From the NCBI GenBank assembly GCA_036733345.1, contig DAINAR010000009.1, forward strand, positions 1 through 64,000: a stretch of DNA of 64,000 nucleotides. The letters are read 5' to 3'. Position numbers and translations under genes: made by a program. This stretch comes from JAFGMQ01 sp036733345 (GTDB lineage Bacteria > Desulfobacterota > DSM-4660 > Desulfatiglandales > Desulfatiglandaceae). The notes beneath the pieces were generated by a model. That model was not told the origin of the DNA. It searched no databases and worked only from the letters and a program-made list of their open reading frames with translations. This document shows positions 45,997 through 55,245 of the stretch, in pieces. Every line of letters begins with the position of its first letter. The first letter of the stretch is position 1.

Positions 45997-46626
45997 TTAG
46001 ATAAAACTGCTAATGTCCCCTTTCCCCTCTCGTATAACTTCGGGTTTATCATCAATCAATGAAATTACGCTTGAAGGGCTTGCATAGAGTTCACCACCAT
46101 CAATTATAACATCAAGATGTGCACCAAAGGCCTCCTTTAGAAAATAGGGATCATCATAACCTGCACTGGTGCTTATAATAGGTCTTCCAAGAGCTTGAAC
46201 AATAGCAAGGCAAATCCTGTTGTCCGGAATACGGATTCCTACGGTTTTCCTTTTGCTTAACATAATTTTTGGCACCAGTCTGGTGCCCTCCAGGATAAAA
46301 GTGTAGGCACCAGGGAGAAACCGATTCATAGTCTTGTATGCATAATTGGAAACTATGGCATAGCGACTTATCTCTTTTAGAGAATCGCAGATGAATGAGA
46401 ATGGTTTATTAAATGGTCTATTCTTCAGCCTGTAGATAAGCTGTATACCCTTTTTGTTAAAAAGATCACATCCGATCCCGTAAAATGTATCTGTAGGATA
46501 TGCAATCAGCCCTCCGTTCTCCAGAACTTCAGTCACGCGATCGATGAGACGTTGCTGGGGATTATCCGGATTAATTGAAAGAATTAAGGCTTTTCTGTTT
46601 GTTCCCAAAGGATTATTTTTAGCCAT
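45997..46626 (-). CDS. Sua5/YciO/YrdC-family protein
   Basis: A 209-residue protein of the family that forms threonylcarbamoyl-AMP for tRNA t6A, or its YciO paralogues. The core reads GGLIAYPTDTFYGIGCDLFN, RLKNRPFNKPFSFIC, LPGAYTFILEGT, TVGIRIPDN and RPIISTSAGYDDP. The features favour the YciO-like branch (GAYTFIL and TVGIR are present, and the RGRPxxxPL segment is modified to KNRPFNKPF). The true TsaC may be encoded elsewhere. Confidence 0.88.
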   Translation of the reverse strand: MAKNNPLGTNRKALILSINPDNPQQRLIDRVTEVLENGGLIAYPTDTFYGIGCDLFNKKGIQLIYRLKNRPFNKPFSFICDSLKEISRYAIVSNYAYKTMNRFLPGAYTFILEGTRLVPKIMLSKRKTVGIRIPDNRICLAIVQALGRPIISTSAGYDDPYFLKEAFGAHLDVIIDGGELYASPSSVISLIDDKPEVIREGKGDISSFI

Positions 46627-46760
46627 AATTTAAAACTCTATATTTTAACTGCAATTATTAGTATCATACATATCTTTACGGAATATTAAGAATTACCATT
46701 ATAATCTTTAAGTTTTTGCCCTGTTATAAAGATATATAAAATTAAATAAGGAGTGCTTAT

Positions 46761-47537
46761 ATGGATCCTGATCTGATTTTGACTTTCTTCTCATTCATAT
46801 TCGGACTTGCTTTGGGAAGTTTTTTAAACGTATGCATATATCGCATTCCTCTCAAAGAATCAGTAATAAGTCCTCCTTCCAAATGTCCTCAATGCGGTAA
46901 AAGGATAAAATTTTATGATAACATTCCTCTCTTAAGTTTCATACTATTATCTGGAAAATGCAGGTATTGTAATAATCCAATTTCATGGCGTTATCCGATT
47001 GTTGAAACTATAACCGGATTATTAAGTATAGCCCTGTTTATCAGATACGGCTTAAGCTTTCAATATTTTATCCTGCTTTTTTTTGCGATGGCCCTTGTAA
47101 CAATCAGTTTTATTGATCTTGACCATCAGATTATTCCTAACATAATTTCCCTGCCGGGGATTCTGGCGGGATTGGTAGTTTCTATTGTCTTTGAGCATGT
47201 CTTGTGGCTTGATTCATTCATAGGTATTATTGTGGGTGGGGGGGCTCTCTATTTAATAGGCTGGGGCTACGAATTCATAACAGGCAAAGAAGGGATTGGA
47301 GGGGGTGATGTAAAGCTGTTGGCAATGATAGGCGCATGGTTGGGGTGGAGACCTTTAGCCCTTATTGTGCTTATGTCTTCTCTTGTTGGCATCATAATTG
47401 GCTCTGTATTCCTGCTGATGTCCGGCAAGGGTCTCAGGTCCAGAATACCTTTTGGGCCATTCCTTTCAATTGGAAGTCTGCTTTATCTCTTTTTTGGCCG
47501 TGAACTGACAAACTGGTATTTTTGTTTATTTTTATAG
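46761..47537 (+). CDS. pilD: Prepilin peptidase (type IV)
   Basis: A 258-residue inner-membrane aspartyl protease that cleaves and N-methylates type IV pilins and type II secretion pseudopilins. The N-terminal cytoplasmic loop has the zinc cysteines KCPQCGKR and GKCRYCNN. The catalytic aspartates are in SFIDLDHQIIPN and IGGGDVKLLAMIGAWLG. Several membrane helices fill the rest. It is followed 12 bases later by a PilS-like histidine kinase, implying joint regulation of surface fibres. Confidence 0.94.
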   Translation: MDPDLILTFFSFIFGLALGSFLNVCIYRIPLKESVISPPSKCPQCGKRIKFYDNIPLLSFILLSGKCRYCNNPISWRYPIVETITGLLSIALFIRYGLSFQYFILLFFAMALVTISFIDLDHQIIPNIISLPGILAGLVVSIVFEHVLWLDSFIGIIVGGGALYLIGWGYEFITGKEGIGGGDVKLLAMIGAWLGWRPLALIVLMSSLVGIIIGSVFLLMSGKGLRSRIPFGPFLSIGSLLYLFFGRELTNWYFCLFL

Positions 47538-47549
47538 CGAGGACTTGCC

Positions 47550-49085
47550 TTGCGGTTTTCCTTTTACAGTTTAACGACAGGTATACTGGCATATCTGACC
47601 TTCTTAATCCTATCGTCAATGCTGCTTATTAATGTAGTTATGATGAAATTTGCCGAGAGAGATCTTATACAGGCTAAAGGAAAAACAGGTGAACTGTTTC
47701 TTCAAATGATTGCTCAAACAGTTGGATGTGAAGCCTGTGACGATAAGAAAAAACTGCTGGATTTAGAAACAAATATTTATCTTAAAAAATATATCAAGAG
47801 TCAACTTCAGGCCTCTGGATTTGATAATTTGATTATATTGAATAGCGAAAAGGAAAATATCTTCACTATCAATTATTCAAATATAGCAGAAAATGAAGTG
47901 ACAAGAGCTGCTCTGAAGGCCCTGGAGACAAAGGAAACCGTTTTCAGTTTTTACGGTTTAACCTGGGGGGTAATCTGGCCCGGAAAAAAAAGGCTGAATA
48001 TTGCCACGCCAATTTTTTCCCGGGATCAACTTACAGGCGCTGTAACAGTATCCGGGAGCCTGAGCCCAATATATCAGAAACTGAGAAAGTCAGAAAAGAT
48101 TTTCTTCATATATATTTTAATGAATACTGTCATTTTTGTCCTGTTCGGGATTTTTCTCTTATCCAGAAACATCCTGAATCCTATCAATAAATTGCTGGAT
48201 ATTGCCGAAACATTTAAGGAGGGGGAACCCTTTCCTGAATTGGCCCATTCATCCAGAAATGAAATAGGCCATCTTTATAGTTCTCTGAATATGATGGTAA
48301 AACGCATTGAGGAAAATAAAAAGGAATTAAAGGAACATATCTCATCATTAAAAAAGGCAAATCAGGAGCTAAAAAGTGCCCAGGGAGAAATAATAAGATC
48401 TGAAAAACTGGCCTCAGTGGGTCGACTGGCAACAGGGGTTGCACATGAAATAGGAAATCCTATCGGCATTATTCTGGGGTATCTGGATTTGCTGAAAAGA
48501 GAGGACTTAAATGAAGAGGAAAGACAGGATTTTCTGGAACGTACCGAATTAGAAATAACCAGAATTAGCCAGATAATCAGACAACTTCTTGATTTTTCAA
48601 GACCTACAGGCGGTGAAATCCAGAAAACAAACTTGCATGGATTAATCATAGAAACCCTTAACATGTTGAAACCCCAGCCAGTAATGTCTGGAATTGAGTT
48701 GAAAACATACTTGAATGCTTTAAATGATATCATCTGGGCAGATCCCAACCAGATAAAACAGGTGCTTTTAAACATTATAATTAATTCAATTGACGCTCTG
48801 GAAACAGTCAGTCACAGAAAGATCCTGGTAATAGAGACTTCTGATAATGAAAGTTCTATTAAACTGAAAATAACGGATACGGGCACAGGAATCGGAGAAA
48901 AGGATATTGCACGCATTTTTGATCCTTTTTATACTACTAAAGAGCCCGGCAAAGGAACTGGCTTGGGCCTGTCAATATGCTACAGGATTATTGATAGTCT
49001 GGGAGGTTCTATCCGCGTTGAAAGTCCGGCTGGAGAGGGGATGACTGTAATTATAGAAATTCCTGTTGAAGACATTGATAAATAA
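47550..49085 (+). CDS. Membrane sensor histidine kinase, PilS/AtoS type
   Basis: A 511-residue kinase with an N-terminal membrane helix (about 6-29), a periplasmic sensor part, a second helix (about 185-208) and a HAMP linker. A coiled segment leads to the phosphoacceptor box ATGVAHEIGNPIGIILG with His near 299. The ATPase region holds NIIINSIDAL, DTGTGIG, FDPFYTTKEPGKGTGLGLSI. TTG start. It sits 12 bases after pilD and 114 bases before the NtrC-type regulator, its likely partner. The pair probably controls sigma-54 promoters of pilus or secretion genes. Confidence 0.9.
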   Translation: MRFSFYSLTTGILAYLTFLILSSMLLINVVMMKFAERDLIQAKGKTGELFLQMIAQTVGCEACDDKKKLLDLETNIYLKKYIKSQLQASGFDNLIILNSEKENIFTINYSNIAENEVTRAALKALETKETVFSFYGLTWGVIWPGKKRLNIATPIFSRDQLTGAVTVSGSLSPIYQKLRKSEKIFFIYILMNTVIFVLFGIFLLSRNILNPINKLLDIAETFKEGEPFPELAHSSRNEIGHLYSSLNMMVKRIEENKKELKEHISSLKKANQELKSAQGEIIRSEKLASVGRLATGVAHEIGNPIGIILGYLDLLKREDLNEEERQDFLERTELEITRISQIIRQLLDFSRPTGGEIQKTNLHGLIIETLNMLKPQPVMSGIELKTYLNALNDIIWADPNQIKQVLLNIIINSIDALETVSHRKILVIETSDNESSIKLKITDTGTGIGEKDIARIFDPFYTTKEPGKGTGLGLSICYRIIDSLGGSIRVESPAGEGMTVIIEIPVEDIDK

Positions 49086-49199
49086 ACTGAAACAGAATCT
49101 TGGGATATTGTCTTAGATTTTTATGTAAAAATACACTTTAAGGAGATTTGCAATACTCTTTGGCAGGATTGTAAAGGGTCAAAAGCCTGGAGATAAAAT

Positions 49200-50579
49200 A
49201 TGAGCCAGCAACGTGTTCTTGTAATAGATGATGAAGAAAACATGCGCCATATGCTGAAGACTATCCTCCACAAAGAAGCTTATGCGGTTGAAACTGCGTC
49301 AGATGGACTGGAAGCTCTTGAGCAAATGCAACGATCTGATTTTAATTACATTCTTTGTGATATTCGAATGCCCCGCATGGATGGAATAGGTTTTCTTAAA
49401 GAGGCAAAGGAAAAATATCCCGATAAAACTATAATAATGATGTCGGCTTACGGATCAATTGAAACAGCGCTCAAAGCAATGAAAGACGGGGCATATGATT
49501 ATATATCAAAGCCTTTTAAGGCCGATGAAGTATTGTTGACTCTGAAAAAAGCTGAGGAGCGGGAGCGCCTTAGAGAAGAAAATCTGGAGCTCAGGACAAG
49601 AATCAGTGAAGTGGAGGAAAAGTATTCATTTCAGAATATTATTGCCAGAAGTGAAGTTATGGCAAGAGTTTTTGATATTGTAAATAAAGTATCTCAGCAT
49701 AAGACTACTATTCTTATTACAGGAGAAAGCGGAACCGGCAAGGAATTAATCGCCAAAGCCATCCATTCAAGCGGCTCCAGGTCTTCCCGTTCCCTTGTAA
49801 CCATTAACTGCGGAGGAATTCCGTATAATCTTCTTGAAAGCGAGTTGTTTGGATATAAAAAGGGTGCTTTTACAGATGCATTCAAGGACAAACCGGGACG
49901 GTTTGAAGAGGCCGATGGAGGAACCATACTGCTTGATGAGATAGGGGAAATGCCTTTGGCTTTGCAGGTTAAGCTTCTGCGTGTTTTGCAGGAAGAAGAG
50001 ATTATGCCCCTTGGCGGAGTTGGTTCTAAAAGGATTGATGTCAGGGTGCTTGTATCAACATCCAAGGATCTGGAAAAAGAAGTAAGCCATGGAAGATTCC
50101 GTGAAGATCTTTTTTACAGGATTAACGTTATGCCCATTCATTTGCCCCCGCTTAGAGCAAGGCGTGGAGATATTCCTCTTCTGGCGGGTTACTTTCTTAA
50201 TCTGTTCAACAACAAGTTAAAAAAAAATATTGAGGGACTTTCATCAGAAGCCATGTCTGTTCTTATAGAATACAGATGGCCAGGTAATGTAAGAGAACTT
50301 GAAAATGTAATGGAAAGGGCGGCTTTACTCACAGCTGGCAGATGGGTGACGCCGGCGGAGCTTCCTGCAAAGCTGGCTAAAATAAATAAATCACCTCTTT
50401 ATTACTTAAACCCTGAAGATGGCCTTTCAATTAAAGAGGCCTCCAGGTGGCTTCAGCGCCGTTTAATTGAGGAAGCCCTGAGGAGGACAGGTGGAAATAG
50501 AACAAAGGCCGCCGAACTCCTGGAGATTAGTCGCCCGATGCTTATTGCGAAGATCAGGGAATACAGTCTGGAAGCTTAA
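49200..50579 (+). CDS. NtrC-family sigma-54-dependent response regulator
   Basis: A 459-residue regulator of three domains. The receiver has DDEE (about 11-14), phosphoacceptor Asp near 54 in ILCDIRMPRMDG and KPF with the conserved Lys. The AAA+ domain has Walker A GESGTGKELIA, the sigma-54 contact loop GAFTDA and the Walker B EADGGTILLDEIGEM. The Fis-type helix-turn-helix at the end is GGNRTKAAELLEISRPMLIAKIREY-like. It should activate sigma-54 RNA polymerase when phosphorylated by the neighbouring kinase. The IHF-like protein encoded at 40.4 kb would be a plausible DNA-bending helper. Confidence 0.94.
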   Translation: MSQQRVLVIDDEENMRHMLKTILHKEAYAVETASDGLEALEQMQRSDFNYILCDIRMPRMDGIGFLKEAKEKYPDKTIIMMSAYGSIETALKAMKDGAYDYISKPFKADEVLLTLKKAEERERLREENLELRTRISEVEEKYSFQNIIARSEVMARVFDIVNKVSQHKTTILITGESGTGKELIAKAIHSSGSRSSRSLVTINCGGIPYNLLESELFGYKKGAFTDAFKDKPGRFEEADGGTILLDEIGEMPLALQVKLLRVLQEEEIMPLGGVGSKRIDVRVLVSTSKDLEKEVSHGRFREDLFYRINVMPIHLPPLRARRGDIPLLAGYFLNLFNNKLKKNIEGLSSEAMSVLIEYRWPGNVRELENVMERAALLTAGRWVTPAELPAKLAKINKSPLYYLNPEDGLSIKEASRWLQRRLIEEALRRTGGNRTKAAELLEISRPMLIAKIREYSLEA

Positions 50580-50616
50580 GGTTGCGTTATATATAATTTT
50601 ACTGCTGCAGGTGAGC

Positions 50617-50641
50617 GCAATTACTCTTGCTGTAATTTTTA
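50617..50641 (+). terminator. Possible weak terminator after the NtrC-family gene
   Basis: AATTAC (50619-50624) and GTAATT (50632-50637) form a short six-pair stem followed by TTT, just before the stop codon of the convergent rarA gene. The stem is AT-rich and weak, so confidence is low. Confidence 0.3.
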
Positions 50642-51952
50642 ATGTATCTTTTCTTTTTTTTGATCCAGGCTCCTTTTTCGGATTTCCTGCTCAAACCCTC
50701 TGTTAGTGGGTCTATAAAAAACCCTGTTTTTTAATTTTTCAGGCAGGTATTCCTGTTGTACCCACCCACCAGGAAAATTGTGCGGATAAAGATATCCCCG
50801 GCTGTACCCAAGCTTTTTCATTAATTGGGTGGCCGCATTCCTTATATGCAATGGTACTGGCTGTGCACCGGTATCCTTTATCTCCTGTTTTACAGCCTTT
50901 TCGGCCAGGTATAAAGAATTGCTTTTAGGTGCGGAGGCCAGGTAAACTGCAGCCTCTGCAAGGGCCAGCTCCGCCTCAGGTGGTCCTATCTTTTGCCATG
51001 ATTCAAACGCTGCAAGGGCAACCCGGATGGCATTCGGATCAGCCAGGCCTACATCTTCGGCTGCAAATCTAATCATTCTGCGCCCTATGAACAAAGGATC
51101 TTCTCCTGCCATCAGCATACGGTAAAGCCAGTATATTGAAGCCTGCGTATCACTTCCCCTGAGGCTTTTATGAAAAGCAGATATAATATTATAGTGTTCT
51201 TCTCCATCCTTATCATATGGGAGTGACTTTTTTGAGAGGACACTCTCAAGTATTTTTAAGTTAAGTTCAATTTGATCATTTTTTTGGAAATCCAAGGCAT
51301 ATTTAACGGCTGCATCCAGATTATTCAATAATATACGTGCATCTCCCTGAGAAGAATCTAAAAGGTATTCAGTTACTTCCGGATTAATATGTATGTCAAG
51401 CAAGCCCAATCCATTGTCCTTATCTTCTAATGCCCGGATTAAAATGGCTTTAAGCGCTTTTTTGGCCAAGGGTTTGAGAATAATTACCCTCACCCTTGAA
51501 AGGAGTGGTGAAATAACCTCAAAAGAGGGGTTTTGAGTGGTTGCGCCAATTAATATAATCAGTCCGTTTTCTACATATGGTAAAAAAGCATCCTGCTGTG
51601 CCTTGTTGAAACGGTGTATTTCATCAACAAACAGGAGAGTTGGCTTTTTTGAATCCCTCTTGGCTTTTTTTGCTTCCTCAATAATTCCCCTGAGATCCTT
51701 TACTCCTGAAGTGACTGCAGAAAATGAATGGAAGGGGAAATCAGTATAATTGGCAATCAATCTGGCCAGGGTTGTTTTACCGGAACCAGGAGGGCCCCAG
51801 AAGATAACTGAAAACATTCGACCACTTTTCAGAATCCTGGGGAGAATGTTCGCTGGGCCAAGGATATGTTCCTGACCAGAAAAGTCCTCAAGTCTTTTTG
51901 GCCTCATCCTTTCAGCCAATGGCGAGTCGAAATCTTTGATGAAATTGTCCAC
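50639..51952 (-). CDS. rarA: Replication-associated recombination protein A (RarA/MgsA)
   Basis: A 437-residue AAA+ ATPase related to clamp loaders that acts at stalled replication forks. The start reads PLAERMRPKRLEDFSGQEH. Walker A is WGPPGSGKTTLARLIA and Walker B is LLFVDEIHRFNKAQQDAF, followed by GATTQNPSFEV and the sensor region. The C-terminal tetramerisation half has KSLRGSDTQASIYWLYRML and YLYPHNFPGGWVQQEYLP. The length is as in E. coli (447). It lies 8 bases downstream of the degenerate hybrid kinase gene. Confidence 0.95.
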   Translation of the reverse strand: MDNFIKDFDSPLAERMRPKRLEDFSGQEHILGPANILPRILKSGRMFSVIFWGPPGSGKTTLARLIANYTDFPFHSFSAVTSGVKDLRGIIEEAKKAKRDSKKPTLLFVDEIHRFNKAQQDAFLPYVENGLIILIGATTQNPSFEVISPLLSRVRVIILKPLAKKALKAILIRALEDKDNGLGLLDIHINPEVTEYLLDSSQGDARILLNNLDAAVKYALDFQKNDQIELNLKILESVLSKKSLPYDKDGEEHYNIISAFHKSLRGSDTQASIYWLYRMLMAGEDPLFIGRRMIRFAAEDVGLADPNAIRVALAAFESWQKIGPPEAELALAEAAVYLASAPKSNSLYLAEKAVKQEIKDTGAQPVPLHIRNAATQLMKKLGYSRGYLYPHNFPGGWVQQEYLPEKLKNRVFYRPTNRGFEQEIRKRSLDQKKEKIH

Positions 51953-51960
51953 TTATGTTC

Positions 51961-53568
51961 CTACCTTGCATCCAATACCTTGCAGGCAAGGGAAAGGATT
52001 TTAGTCATTTCCAGCGGTTTACCGGTTATGAGATCAAACCCCAGGTTTTTCAAAGCGGCATTTGATGTTGCCTTTTCGTTGCTGTTAATAAGAAATATGG
52101 GCAGATCTTTGCAAATTTCCCTGACTTTTTTAATAAACACTGATGACTGCGTATATGACATCATGAGGTTGGAAATAATAAGGTCTATTTTATATTTTTT
52201 AAGCAATTTGATGGCTTCTCCATTAGTTGATACAGCAGATACTCTGCATCCTTTACTTGAAAACAGTTGATGTAAAAGAGTATTAACCATATCTTCTGCA
52301 GTAACTAATATTACATGACAATTATTAAGGTTCTTTCTAATCACATGTGTCTTGGGCAAAGAATCTTTCATCTTAAGGGGCAGTTTTATAATAAAGGTAG
52401 CTCCCTGGCCTTCAAGACCCATAACCTCTATTTCACCATTATGACGATTGACAGCGGCATAGGCCAGGCTTAAACCCAATCCCAGCCTTTCATTATCTTT
52501 GGTAGAAAAAAATGGATCGAATATCTTATCTTTGATATTTTCAGGGATGCCTGTGCCATTATCCTGGATGTATACATTAGCGAAACCATGATTTTCCTCA
52601 ACAGTCAAATATATATCGCCACCCTCTGGCAGTGCTTCGATGGCGTTTATAATTAAGTATTCAAATACATCCTGGATCTCTTGAGAGTTGCCTTCTACCG
52701 GGGACAGGCTTCTTAAGTAACTTTTTACATTAATGGTTATTCCATTTCGCTCAGCAGCTTTTTCCCATCTGGGCCTGGTAAGCTCTATAGCATTCTGAAC
52801 GATGTGATTCAGATTAAAAATTGAAATTTCCGGAGGCAAGTTTTTAGGCTTAATAAGGCGCTGTAATTGTTGGCTTATGAAATTGGCTCTTTGTTTTGCT
52901 GTTTCAAGTTTATCCTGCCATTCATTTAAATTTTTATTTCCATAAGAAGTTTTACTTTGGAGTTTAATTGGATATTCATTCAGAATATTATAAAAATGAG
53001 CAAATTCATTATTAAGTGCTGATGCAAAATTGATGAAGCCTTCTATTTTAACTCGTTGTCTAACTTTCATTTCAGCCTGTTTTCTTTTATCAAGCAAGCT
53101 AGCGTTTCCCAGAAACGCTGTTTGGCCCTTATATATTATCCTTTTGACTTTTATTTCACATTGAAGCGGTTCTCCTCCTTTTGTAATAAGACGGATCTCA
53201 TATTGATCTGGTGCTGATTTTTTTAAAAGCCTTCTTTGATGAATATCCTTTGCCATTTCTACAAATTCAGGATGAACCAGGTTTAGATAATCCAGGTTTT
53301 CTATTTCCTGCTCTTTGTAACCCAGTACATTTCTTGCTATTTCATTCATAAAAATTATATTACCTTGCTGAACGAGAATCGTTGCCAAAGGCATATTATT
53401 AATTAATCTTCGGATATCCTTCAAATCCTTGTTAAGCATACGGGCGTCACTTTTTAGAGAAGCGATCTTTTTTCTCAAACTTTTGTTTTTATCCTCGGAC
53501 TTTTCAAGTTTTTTTTGCAAAGCTCTATATTGAATGTCATTCATAGAGGTTTTCCTCAATTTGTCCAT
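51961..53568 (-). CDS. PAS / histidine-kinase-like / pseudo-receiver protein lacking both phosphosites
   Basis: A 535-residue protein with an N-terminal coiled coil (about 10-55), a PAS domain (about 55-160), a dimerisation region, an ATPase domain (about 295-398) and a C-terminal receiver-like domain (about 415-533). The ATPase boxes are intact: NAIEAL, DNGTGIP, FDPFFSTKDNERLGLGLSL. The H-box, however, reads ALNNEFAHF where the family has 'GIAHDFNN', putting Asn187 in place of the phosphoacceptor His. The receiver has ISNLMM where a D-L-M-P motif is expected, so Asn467 replaces the phosphoacceptor Asp, although Lys517 and the AED acid patch remain. It is probably an ATP-sensing or docking scaffold rather than a working phosphorelay enzyme. 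It is 8 bases upstream of rarA. Confidence 0.85.
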   Translation of the reverse strand: MDKLRKTSMNDIQYRALQKKLEKSEDKNKSLRKKIASLKSDARMLNKDLKDIRRLINNMPLATILVQQGNIIFMNEIARNVLGYKEQEIENLDYLNLVHPEFVEMAKDIHQRRLLKKSAPDQYEIRLITKGGEPLQCEIKVKRIIYKGQTAFLGNASLLDKRKQAEMKVRQRVKIEGFINFASALNNEFAHFYNILNEYPIKLQSKTSYGNKNLNEWQDKLETAKQRANFISQQLQRLIKPKNLPPEISIFNLNHIVQNAIELTRPRWEKAAERNGITINVKSYLRSLSPVEGNSQEIQDVFEYLIINAIEALPEGGDIYLTVEENHGFANVYIQDNGTGIPENIKDKIFDPFFSTKDNERLGLGLSLAYAAVNRHNGEIEVMGLEGQGATFIIKLPLKMKDSLPKTHVIRKNLNNCHVILVTAEDMVNTLLHQLFSSKGCRVSAVSTNGEAIKLLKKYKIDLIISNLMMSYTQSSVFIKKVREICKDLPIFLINSNEKATSNAALKNLGFDLITGKPLEMTKILSLACKVLDAR

Positions 53569-53667
53569 GTCAAGTTATATGGTTTGAAACGCCAGTTTTT
53601 TGCAGAGGAATATGTCCTCATTTAAAAAAATTTAAGAAGCCCCGCTTTTGTAAGATTTTGTTTAGGG

Positions 53668-53705
53668 CTCAGGATGATTTATCAGCCTCAGGATGATTTA
53701 TCAGC
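53668..53705. repeat. Two 19-bp direct repeats plus an inverted partial copy
   Basis: CTCAGGATGATTTATCAGC occurs at 53668-53686 and again at 53687-53705 without mismatch. It is followed by CTTAGGCTGATTAATGAGCC, which can pair with it. The function is unknown. Confidence 0.8.
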
Positions 53706-53912
53706 CTTAGGCTGATTAATGAGCCTGATGCGGGCAACTTCCATAATATTCAATTTATGAGGTTAATAAACCTCGCACGCTGCAATTCTGAAAGAAAATG
53801 AACATTTTTAAAAGGTCTCAGTTTAAGGTTCATCCGACTAATGAGTATTTACAGTTTTGAAATGGTAAATATTTGGAATTATGGCATTCTAGGCCATCCC
53901 CAAGTTCCACCA

Positions 53913-54030
53913 CGTCATTCCGTGCAAGCGGAGCGCGACACGGAATCCAGTCCTGCTTTGGCGGGCTTGTCCGCCAGTGTTTGTGGAGGAATTCTTTGAA
54001 TTCTGGATACCGGCTTTCGCCGGCATGACG
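53913..54030. repeat. CGTCATTCCG-bounded palindromic repeat element
   Basis: 118 bases bounded by CGTCATTCCG and CGGCATGACG (9 of 10 bases inverted). Inside are GTGCAAGCGGAGCGCGACAC, the GGCGGGCTTGTCCGCC module and CCGGCTTTCGCCGG. The related element at 61939-62116 shares the ends and the GCACGGAATGACG text. It is non-coding and typical of REP/MITE-like intergenic repeats. Confidence 0.7.
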
Positions 54031-54408
54031 GCTTTGATGGCATTTTATTCAAATACGACACAACCTCTAAAGCCGGAATAGCAATATAATTCACACTTAT
54101 TCCCTTCTTCGAATCCCTTAGCAGATCGAAGAGTACTCATTAGCCGGATGAACCCAGTTTAAGGATGGGTTATATGAAAAATCTTGAAAATTACTGGTGT
54201 AAATCCTATCATATTTTTTATTCATCTTACAAGGTTCTATTTCTGATTTGGCTCGTTATAAAAGGCCAAGTTTTTGAGATGAAGGATTCCTCATAACATT
54301 GACAATCTTTTCCAATTCTGAAATAACTTCAAAGAAGGTAGAATGCAGGTTGTTCCTAACTCTTTATTTTTATTAAATAAATTACTGTTGCTTGGAAAGG
54401 TGACTTCA

Positions 54409-55203
54409 ATGCCCCCCAATTCTCTTAAAAGTATCCCGGGTTTAAGCGTTAAGTGTTTTTTATTGGTGATTATATTCCTTTTATTGATCTCTTACCCCCC
54501 GGTAATCCAGGGAGCTTTTTATAAATATATAGATGAAAACGGCAATATCCATTTTGTGGATCAAAAAGCCAAAATTCCTGATAAATACCGTAAAGAGCTT
54601 ACTGTATATCCGGAAAAATATGACAATCTTCCTGAAGAAGAAAGGGAGAGTTTAATAGAAAGGGATCGCAGGGCCATTGAAGAAAAACGGCGTTTGCAGA
54701 GGGAAAAAAAAGAGGAAGAAAAACTTCTGCGTGAACAGGCAGAGAAAGAGCGAATAGAGCTTGAAAAAAAACGTAAAGAAGAGGAGTTGGCCGAGCAGAC
54801 AATCGAGACAAAGGTTGCAATTGCGGGTAATCAGGTGCTTGTACCGGTCAGACTGAGCTACAATGATAAAGAAGTCCAAGCCCGGCTTCTTCTTGATACA
54901 GGTGCAAGCACTGTATTGCTACATGAGGATCTGGCAAAGCAGCTTATTATAGGCGAGACCCGGCGGGCTGTAGGCTATGTAGCGGGCGGAGAGAGCATAA
55001 CCGCTGATTTTACAAAACTTGATTATCTTATTGCTGGTCCTTACAAGATGGAAAATATTACAGTCGCTATTGTCAAACAAAATGGGCCTCAGGTGCCATT
55101 TCAGGGACTGCTGGGAATGAATTTTCTGCGGGGCCTTAGTTATTCAGTTGACTTTGAAAAACAGGTGTTGCGCTGGGATTTAAGTAAGGCAAAATTAGAT
55201 TAG
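54409..55203 (+). CDS. Exported DUF4124 / retropepsin-like aspartic protease
   Basis: The ATG at 54409 is chosen because GGAAAGGTG lies five bases upstream; the frame also opens at 54343. This gives 264 residues. A signal or membrane anchor (VKCFLLVIIFLLLISYPPVI) is followed by a DUF4124 segment (FYKYIDENGNIHFVDQ). A Glu/Arg-rich coiled coil of about 60 residues comes next, then a single retropepsin-like domain with the catalytic LLLDTGASTVLL and the later LLGMNFLRG flap-type segment. Such single-domain proteases work as dimers in the periplasm, and the substrate is unknown. It is 42 bases upstream of dnaE, possibly in the same transcript. Confidence 0.85.
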   Translation: MPPNSLKSIPGLSVKCFLLVIIFLLLISYPPVIQGAFYKYIDENGNIHFVDQKAKIPDKYRKELTVYPEKYDNLPEEERESLIERDRRAIEEKRRLQREKKEEEKLLREQAEKERIELEKKRKEEELAEQTIETKVAIAGNQVLVPVRLSYNDKEVQARLLLDTGASTVLLHEDLAKQLIIGETRRAVGYVAGGESITADFTKLDYLIAGPYKMENITVAIVKQNGPQVPFQGLLGMNFLRGLSYSVDFEKQVLRWDLSKAKLD

Positions 55204-55245
55204 CTGTATATATAAATATATAATGGTAATTTTTATGAGGATAAA

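Larger units (their letters stand above)
53569..54408. other. Repeat-bearing intergenic region
   Basis: About 840 bases without a gene between divergent starts. It holds a tandem 19-bp repeat and a CGTCAT-bounded palindromic element, listed separately. Elsewhere it is AT-rich with no recognised RNA or strong promoter. Confidence 0.45.
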
